DNA of 64,000 nt from Nematopogon swammerdamellus (taxonomy: Eukaryota; Arthropoda; Insecta; Lepidoptera; Adelidae). The position numbers and the translations under genes were made by a program. Of this stretch, positions 29,308 to 38,300 are shown piece by piece (positions within the stretch are counted from its first letter, which is position 1; each line of letters begins with the position of its first letter). The stretch lies in the NCBI GenBank assembly GCA_946902875.1, contig OX336345.1:23281395-23345394 (forward strand), in the 5' to 3' direction. The notes under the pieces are model-generated. The model worked only from the letters and a program-made list of their open reading frames with translations. It was not told the DNA's origin and did not search any database.

Positions 29308-32300
29308 ATGGCGTTGAGAAGTAGTATATTGTTGTTCAGATCTAATTTACTGAGGCATTGCTCTAGGGTGAGTTAATTTTTTGCTTCATTGCATGTTTCA
29401 GTAATGTATAAGTTAAATATTTATTTAAGCCCGGTCTGAATTTTTATAATCTAGATACTTAATTACCTAAATTTTAAAATCAAAATAAATTGAACGCATT
29501 AAGAATAAAATGCTAACTCACTCAGTGTTTGAATCACATGTGCACTCAATTTAATAACTTCATCAATTCACTGTGGATTGGTATAGTATAGTATGTATTT
29601 TTTTTTTTTTTTTTTTATTGAAACTGACATGGTCGGCTGCCTCACCTACAACATCCATGATGTCAGCCCATAACACCGGGTGAACTTGGTGCCACGTCAG
29701 TGCTTCCCTTCGGTCGTGCCGGCTACACTGAACTGGACGGAAAACACAAACTATTTACATAGTCGTTTCGACCGACCTTTCATTCAGTGCGGTGGTACCA
29801 ACCCGGGCGGGTTCAATCCTACCACCTAGTAATATAAGAAGGGAGTCATATCCCTTAGTCGCCTTTTACGACATACACGGGGAGAGATGCAGTGGGGCTA
29901 TTCTTTTAAAGTACCGGCCCCACACGGTACAAAATGTATTATTTGTATGAAGTATTATGTTCTGTACATTGTATGTATGTTTATGCTGTTTGTATTTTAT
30001 GTATTGTAATAATAGGTATGTATGTTACATGTAGGTATATTCATCATAAAAATAAAACACATATTCCTCCTCCTTTCGCTTGCACTACCCATACTTCTTT
30101 CTCAGTATTTTATTCCTCATCACCCAAAGGTTGACTGGAAGAAATCACTTGCAGTGATAAGTCCGCCTTTGCGCACTTCTGTATTGGTTTGTTCTACTTG
30201 TGTACTGTTCTTCTTTCCATTGTGTGCAATAAAGAGTTTCTATTCTATTCTATTCTATTCACATAATAGTCTTATGCCCCTCGTGCCTTCGTGCACCCTA
30301 TTACCTCATACCATTTTTTTTTTCTTTTTAATTTTAAGATAGCACATAATAATCGACAACAATCTCAAAAACATTAAACATATTCACTATTATAAAATTC
30401 GAATGTTGTTAACTCCTTACTGCCATATCAGTGCTTCCTTTTGGTCGTGGCGGCTACACTGAACTGGACAAAGAACACGAGCTTTCATAGCTGTTTCGAC
30501 CGACCTTCATTCAATGCGGTGGTAGCAATTTGGACGGTTTTAAACCCTACCACCTAAGGCTCATCTCATACCTAGATCAGTGCATGAAACAATTTCAAAC
30601 AACCCCTACTTACTAAAACTGCAGACATTATCAACGAGCGCCCGTCCGAGCGTTCAGAATGGCTCCGGGCAGGCGGACTTCCCCGGCGCAAAGTGCTCCT
30701 TCACCTCGGAGCTCAAGTTCCTCTCGGAGGAGTCCTACGAGCCGATCCCGGTGTACCGGGTGCTGGACGGCGCGGGGGCGCTGGTGGACGCGCGGGAAGA
30801 CCCCGGTCTCGACCGGGACACCCTCACCAAGATGTACAAGACGATGGCTCAGCTGAAGGAGATGGATAAGATACTTTATGAGTCGCAGAGGTGGGTCCTC
30901 TAACCGTAATAGCTAGCCGGTTGAAATTTTGACAGAATATGTGTTATTATCGAATATGCCAACAAATAATAAAAAATGCAAAAAGTTAAAAATTCAGAAA
31001 AACCGGCAAGAAACTTTGCAGGGTATTTTTTTCTATTTTTTAAGTATTTTAGTGACTAGCCACATAATAACATTGCTTACAGTTTATCGAAAATACAGCT
31101 TAGAGAGCAAGATTAACCATATTACTGAGAGTTCTGACTAAAAAGTCTTGTTAACAGTGACGGGGCTAGACCTAAATTTGATGTGGGCAAGATATATTTT
31201 GCGAGGCCCGCTCTGGTGGCAGTATAGGATGGATTTTATGGATTTTCACTGTTGAAATGGATTTTCGGTATACCGATCAAATGAAACATTTTCGTCAGCA
31301 TATCTTTCGTTGATAAAAGTAAACATAATCAAATTGCAATAATACAGCCTTCACTGCCTCTGTTCTGCTTTCCCATCTTGTGTCTGATAAAGGGTTTATA
31401 GTATGCTTTAGTTTGCCTTTGATTAAGTCTAAACCTGTTTACTCGGGGTCTCTTTTAATAGATCTAGCTCAGCGGTTCTCAATCTATGGTACGCGTACCA
31501 CCAGTGGTACGCGGAATGCTTCGAGATGGTACGCGAAAAAATTAAACATTATGCTCTACAAAATTTTATAAGCGGCAAAAAAAATCCTAATTTAATCATG
31601 TTTTATGTGTATGTTAGTACAGTATATATAAAGCGAGTAAGTGACTCGCTTTATATATACTGTTCGCAAAATTTATGCGACATCATGAATGTGCAACAGA
31701 GCGAAAATTTGGAGATAATACGTAACGGTCCGGTGGCTTAGTTGGTTATCGCGTTGGCGGCTCAAGCCAGAGACCCAGGTTCGAATCCTGGCCGGGATGT
31801 ATTTTTTTCCAATGATTTTCGCTTTGCATTTTTCTAATAAAAATATATATACAACGTGTCCCAAAACTCAACGTCAAGCGGGAACCAGGGAGTAGGCCAG
31901 TTTATGAAGACCCAGAGAAAAATACAAAAAAAAATCGGAGTCACTTTTTTCAGAAAAAAATTTTGTTGAATATTTTTTGTGGTAAAACTACAGGCATCCC
32001 AGTTTTATTTGGGATAGTTATCAATAGCAGAGTTGTATAAGCTTCCAATATAAAAATTTCAACAATTATATTTGCGAATTTTTAGTCGCAGTACCTAAAA
32101 ATGTTGTCAAAAAAATGCTCATATCATACAAAATAAATGACTCAGATTTTTTTTTTCTTATTTTTCCCTGGGTCGTCATAAACTGGCCTGACGTTGAGTT
32201 TTGGGACACCCTGTATAATCCTAATTTAGAAAGTTTTGTTCATTAACAAAAATATAATTTGAATTCTGATGTTCTGAGCGATATAAAAACTCACTGTCTC

Positions 32301-35300
32301 TCATAATGAGTTCCGAGGAATATTTTAAACAAGATTTTTCAGAACTAAATTCGATAAGAAATACATTTTTAGATTCGTTTCCGAGATCACTTACTTACAT
32401 TCGAGGAAAGAAAATCATTAATAGAATTTTGGTGTGATGCTAACCTCCAAAGATAATTTAAGAATGTAGATATAGAAGATAAATATTATTATTAGCTTCT
32501 TGTAGGTAAAGGTGGTACGCCGCCAAACATATTGGTTTTAGTGGTACCTGAAAAAAAAAGTTTGAGAACCCCTGATCTAGGTGAACATTTTTCATTAATC
32601 AAAGCTGCATGAACTTTCGAGGTGCGAGGCCCCTCGGGCCGCGAGGCCGTGTGCGGTCGCCCACGTCGCCCACGCCTTGCGCCGCCTCTGCTTGTTAATT
32701 AAGTGTAAGCAACATAAAATAACATTTGTAAACTATGAACTCGATTGAGATACATCAGCCTTAGGCTGCCTGACAATAAAAAATTAAATTTTTCATAATT
32801 TTTTCAGACAGGGTCGCATATCGTTCTACATGACTAACTACGGCGAGGAGGGGATCCACGTGGGGAGCGCCGCGGCTCTGGAGCCGCAGGACGTGGTGTT
32901 CGCGCAGTACCGCGAGGTCGGCGTGCTCCTCTACCGAGGCTACACCGTGCGCGACATCGTCAACCAGTGCTACGGCAACGTGGCCGACGCGGGCAAGGGC
33001 AGACAGATGCCCGTGCACTACGGCTGCAAGGAGCTCAACTTCGTCACCATCTCCAGTCCTCTCGGTGCGTTTTTTTTTTTCATGTAATCCGGTATGGGTG
33101 GTTGATTCGGAGGGGCCAAAGCACATGCTCCGACCAGCCAATATTACCTCCGAGAAGGTAGGTGCCATACCGGAGACTTCCCTGGATTGCTGGCTATACT
33201 GGACTAGAGGAGAACACAACCGAGGCTGCTATGCGGCCATCTTACATCCAGTACGGTGGTACCAACCCAGTCGGCTAGAATTTGAACCTACCATTTAGTA
33301 AGGGGCAAGGAAAGGGACCTACAGTTTTACACCGGTTCCGAACGGTGAAGCAGCAGGTGTAGGTATGCATGTAAATTTTTTCGTCAGCGTACGAGTTATC
33401 ACCGATGTCAGCCTCAGTAGCTCGGTGGCGCTGTGCATCGGCGTTCGATCGTCCACGTTAAGCACACAGGGTGCGGTCGGACTTTGGATGAGTGACCGTC
33501 TGACTTTTGAGGCAGGCCGCGGTTCGGATTCCACTTAAAGCTGTAGGTCCCTTCCCTTACCTTACTAAGTGTTAAGGTTCTTATATTTCAAGTCCAGCTT
33601 AATTTATGGACGCCCCCTCATAAGAACAATTTATTGAAATAGTAATAGACATAAACTTCCGCTGTTACGGCGCGGACCAGATAGCTCGAGAGATGGCTCG
33701 ACCGTGCGGTCGAGTAGAAAAAAGATTTATATTATGTTAATCATCATCAATACTAATAATAAATCTGTAAGGGATGGTCATGGAGTAAGTTACTTTGTTT
33801 TATGAGATACTGCGTGTGTACACTCTATGCATGATACTAAAACTAAATGTACGATTTTTAGAAATATTTTCTGTATGTATGTATGTTCCTCCATAACTCT
33901 TAAACCAATCATCTGAATTGTATGAAACTTAGTACAAGCACATTTAACTATACGAGACACAGGATATGCTAAATAAAATTAATTTCCGGTTAATCTAAGA
34001 TGTGGCTCTCATACAAACCGAATTGTTCCGCGCGCCGAAATAAAGGTACGGTAGCGGGCTTACTTAATTTCTTCTTTTTAAATATGAATTTTATGCGAGC
34101 GAAGCCGCGGTTAAGAGCTTGTATTTAATATAATCCGACAGCGACGCAGATGCCGCAGGCGGTGGGAGCGGCGTACGCGTACAAGCGCGTGCCGAACAAC
34201 GACCGGTGCGTGGCGTGCTACTTCGGCGACGGCGCCGCCTCCGAGGGCGACGCGCACGCTGCCTTCAACTTCGCCGCCACGCTCGAGTGCCCCATCATAT
34301 TCCTCTGGTACGCACACAGCACACCTTCTTATACACTTACACTACACTATACTAGTGATGCAAGAAGGAAAAAAATAGAATGTGCTTGTTTGTCTCCATT
34401 TAATTAATTACAAAAACGAACCGAGGCGCACAGCGTCACCTTAATGAGGATCTTTTATCAAATCAGCAGCAAGTATGACTCGAAGACATACCTGCTGCAT
34501 GACTCGATGAAAAGACCGTGCCAAGGAAAGAAAGAAAGAAAGAAATAAATAAATGATTTTTATTTTATCTTAATTAATCCTTAAAAATAACAAACTGTAC
34601 AAAAAAACTAAAAGAGAAAAATGGACAGGCGCAGCCTTTGCCGCTACACACCCACTCGTCTCCGAGCTGGGAGTGTGCGGCGCTGAATTTAAACCTGCCC
34701 CACACAATACATTTTTGAACATGATACAACTTAGCCTAAAGTTTTTAGGTAACAATAATTATGTTAGTTTACAATTAAGATTAAAATAAATAAATAAATA
34801 AGGTACACAGTATATAAAAAAGAAGAAAACAAAAAACATATATGCTTATATATACCATCTCAGAACATTTGACGATACTTATTAGAATGTTACTTGTATC
34901 ACAATAATTTAGGGATCCCGCCATCCTGGCGTTGCCGGGTCAAGAGGTGTTTTTTATGGTTTATCTTAAAGGACCCAGCGCTGATAACATTTCGGATGGG
35001 AGGAGGAAGATCATTCCAACAACGAGATGCTGCATATTTGAAGGATCCGTCGAATGCAGCACCCCGATGCCTAGGAATGGCTAGCAGCCTCCCCACGGAT
35101 CGAGTACCGTAACAATGTCTGTAAAGGAGGTGGCTATCCTATCGCCCTTTAGTAATGAAAACTTTGCCGCGCTCCACAGTCGCAACAACGGGTTCGCGAT
35201 CTCGACGCCGACGTCGGAGCAGTACCGGGGTGACGGGATCGCATCGCACGGGCCGGCGTACGGGCTGCGCACGGTGCGCGTGGATGGCACCGACCCGCTC

Positions 35301-38300
35301 GCCGTGTACAACGCCGTGCGCAGCGCCCGGCGGCACACACTCGCGCACAACAAGCCCGTCCTCATAGAGGCCATGGCCTACAGGTGCATACACCTTCAAC
35401 ATTGATATTTTTTTTTGCAAAGGAGTAAATGTTAAAAAATATATTATAAGGTCTTTCATTAGTAGGTAACTTTACGCTAAGGGGTGTATGTGTATCAGAT
35501 ACTGATCACGTTCCCATACCCATTTATTTTTTTTACGATATAAAAAAACACCCATGCTATGAAATAATTGTTCAATAAACTATTATTTTAGTAGGATGGG
35601 TAGGTATTTGATATCCGAAAAAAAAAATTGGTATGGGGAACGTGATCAGTATCTGATACACATACACCCCTTAGCGTAAAGTTGCCTACTAATGCAAGAT
35701 ATATAAAAAAATTATATCTCATAATATTATAATAAGCATATAACATCTCTCCACACTTTTTCCTCACCCTCCACAGTTACATGCAATGGTAGTTGGCTGC
35801 GTACACCTGTAATATCAGCTCATCACGCCATGGTGAACGAGCTGCAATGACAAGTCTTCCCTTTGGTTGTGTCGGCTGAATAAAGACGGACAAAACGAAC
35901 TATTTTCATAGACATTTCGACCGACAGACCTTCCTTCAGTGTGGTTGTATCTATCCAGACAGGTTAAATCACCGCCTAGCAAGAAAAGTGAAGAGTGCTA
36001 CCGCTTTACGTGGATTCCGAACCGCGGCCAGCGTTGACTGTTTGTTTTTAATTATTAATTCTCTATAAAAAAAATTAAAACAATCTTTTTAACATGGTAT
36101 GTACCGGGCGGGCTTGTATACTGCATGTGTGTTGTATACTGGTTGTGCACTGTGGACTTCGCCCGGCCCATTTGAGTGAAATCTAGATAGTACTTTTCTT
36201 TCCCATGACTTTTTTCATACAAAAATAAATTGGTCCATTATTATTAGTTTTTTTTACTTTTAACTTTAATCTTTTTACACTATACACACCAAGTTTCACC
36301 CTTGTATGTATAACTGTTTTTATGGTAGAACAAAAACAAATCATTGAAAAAAAAAATGTCTCTTGTGTGGATACCCCCTTAATTTTTTCCTTTTTTTTTT
36401 TTATTATTTGTTAGATTATAAAAAATACAGCCATTTAAAGGTAGAACAGACGGCATAGGCTTAGTAATATGGATGGACGGACCAGGGTTCCATACGAAAC
36501 GCTGTTTCTTGTATGCCCCCCCCCCCCCCCCCCCCCCCCCCTTAATGTTTTACTTTTTTTTATTTTTTTATTATTTATTACGATTTACGATACGAAAAAT
36601 TCAACTGGCTACCTATTACGGTTCAAATGTATATTAAATATAGTTTTCCATTACAGGGGAGCCAACGATGTTGAATTGTCAGAACAATACATAACAAATG
36701 TAACAATAATAAATGAAAATGACAAGACAGTGCGTGTACTGTTAGCTGTTGCCTGGTTGCAGAGTGGGCCACCACTCCACGTCCGACGACAGCAGCGCGT
36801 ACCGCAAGCTAGACGACGTCGCCAAGTGGGCCTCCGACGAGAACCCCATACACAAGCTGCGACTATTCCTAGAGAAACTAGGTAATATTTTTGCTCACGG
36901 TCGCTTAAAGTGACATATCTCATACAGTTGACAGTTTTTTTTTATGGAAAGTGACACGGTTGGCTACATCACCTACAACCTCCGTGATTTCAGTCCATAA
37001 CACCGAGTGAATTAGGTGCCATGTCAATGCTTGCCTTCATTTCATGTCGGCTACATGAACTGGACGGAAAACACAAACTATTTACATAGCCGTTTCGCGT
37101 GCCGTTTCTTTCGGTGCGGTGGTACTAACCCGGCCGGGATAAACCCTACCACCTAGTAAGGTAAGAAGGGAAGGGACCTACAGTTTTATGTGGAATCGGA
37201 ACCACAGTCAGCGTCCAACGGTCGAGCGGTCACCCATCCAAGTACTGACCGCACCTAGGGTTGCTTAACAACAGTCGACCGACCGCACCACTGAGCTACC
37301 GAGGCTGACAAACGCTGGACTCACGAACTCTGATTTCACCACCACCATTTAAGTCTCTGTTATCATTTTCCTGTCGGCATATCTCATACAGTTAACAGGT
37401 GTTAATATTATACAGATACAATGTGTCCCAAAACTCAACGTCAAGCGGGAACCAGGGAGTAGGCTAGTTTATGGCTACCCAGGGAAAAATAAGAAAAAAA
37501 AATCTGAGTTATTAATTTTTTTAGAAAAAAATTTAAGTGAATATTTTTTTTTTGAGATTGTAAAACTACAGGCATTCTGGTTTTATTTGGGATAGTTATC
37601 AATAGCAGAGTTATTTAGGCTTCCAATATAAAAATTTGAACAATTTATTTTTGCAAATTTGTAGTCGTATTAACTAAAATGTCAATTTTCAACGTTTTTC
37701 AAAAAATGCTCATATCATAAAAAACAAATGACTCCGATTTTTTTTCTTATTTTTCCCTGGGTAGTCATAAACTGGCCTGCGCCCTGGTTCCCGCTTGACG
37801 TTGAGTTTTGGGACACGTATACATATGTACATACTTGTACATTCAGAAATAATAAAAATAAATATCACACACGCTGAATCCCGACAATCGGGGTAAGCAG
37901 AGTATCGGGTCGGTGTTGTGCTGCAAGAACTCTGGTAAATTACAGCACAACACCGAACACCACATTTCGCAAAGTATTCGAACAAGATTCAATAGATCAA
38001 GCAGCAAGTAAGGCACAAAGACCCACCTGATGCATACATACATTCAGGTATGAAAAAAGGGATTGTTAGATGTTGTGCTGCAATAACTAAGGTAAAAGCA
38101 CAACACCGACTACGACCACGGTGTAGAATGTGATTGTGCACGGGCAGGGTGGTGGAGCGCGCAGGAGGAGGCGCAGTACACTAAGGAGGCGCGCAGTGCG
38201 GTGCTGAAGACCATGCAGCAGTCGGAGACGCTGAAGAAGCCAAACTGGCGCGAGATGTTCGAGGACGTCTACTACGACATGCCCCCGCATCTACAGTGAG

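Larger units (their letters stand above)
31470..32574 (+). mobile_element. hAT-like non-autonomous DNA transposon
   Basis: The ends are CAGCGGTTCTCAATC and GTTTGAGAACCCCTG, inverted copies of the type seen in hAT elements. They are flanked by ATCTAGCT on the left and ATCTAGGT on the right, an 8-bp duplication with one change. GGTACGCG repeats lie near the ends. No transposase is seen. A MITE (31856-32209) and a tRNA-like sequence lie inside. It is in BCKDHA intron 2. Confidence 0.8.

Noticed and set aside
30659..30856. Serine/arginine-rich ORF in BCKDHA exon 2
   Set aside because: It is a shifted reading of the E1-alpha exon, whose true frame continues across the splice sites.
35081..35459. 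ORFs on both strands over BCKDHA exon 5
   Set aside because: Only the frame joined by splice sites to exons 4 and 6 gives the conserved E1-alpha sequence.
36516..36885. 138-codon ORF through the poly-C run and BCKDHA exon 6
   Set aside because: It reads the exon in the wrong frame and depends on the uncertain length of the C run.
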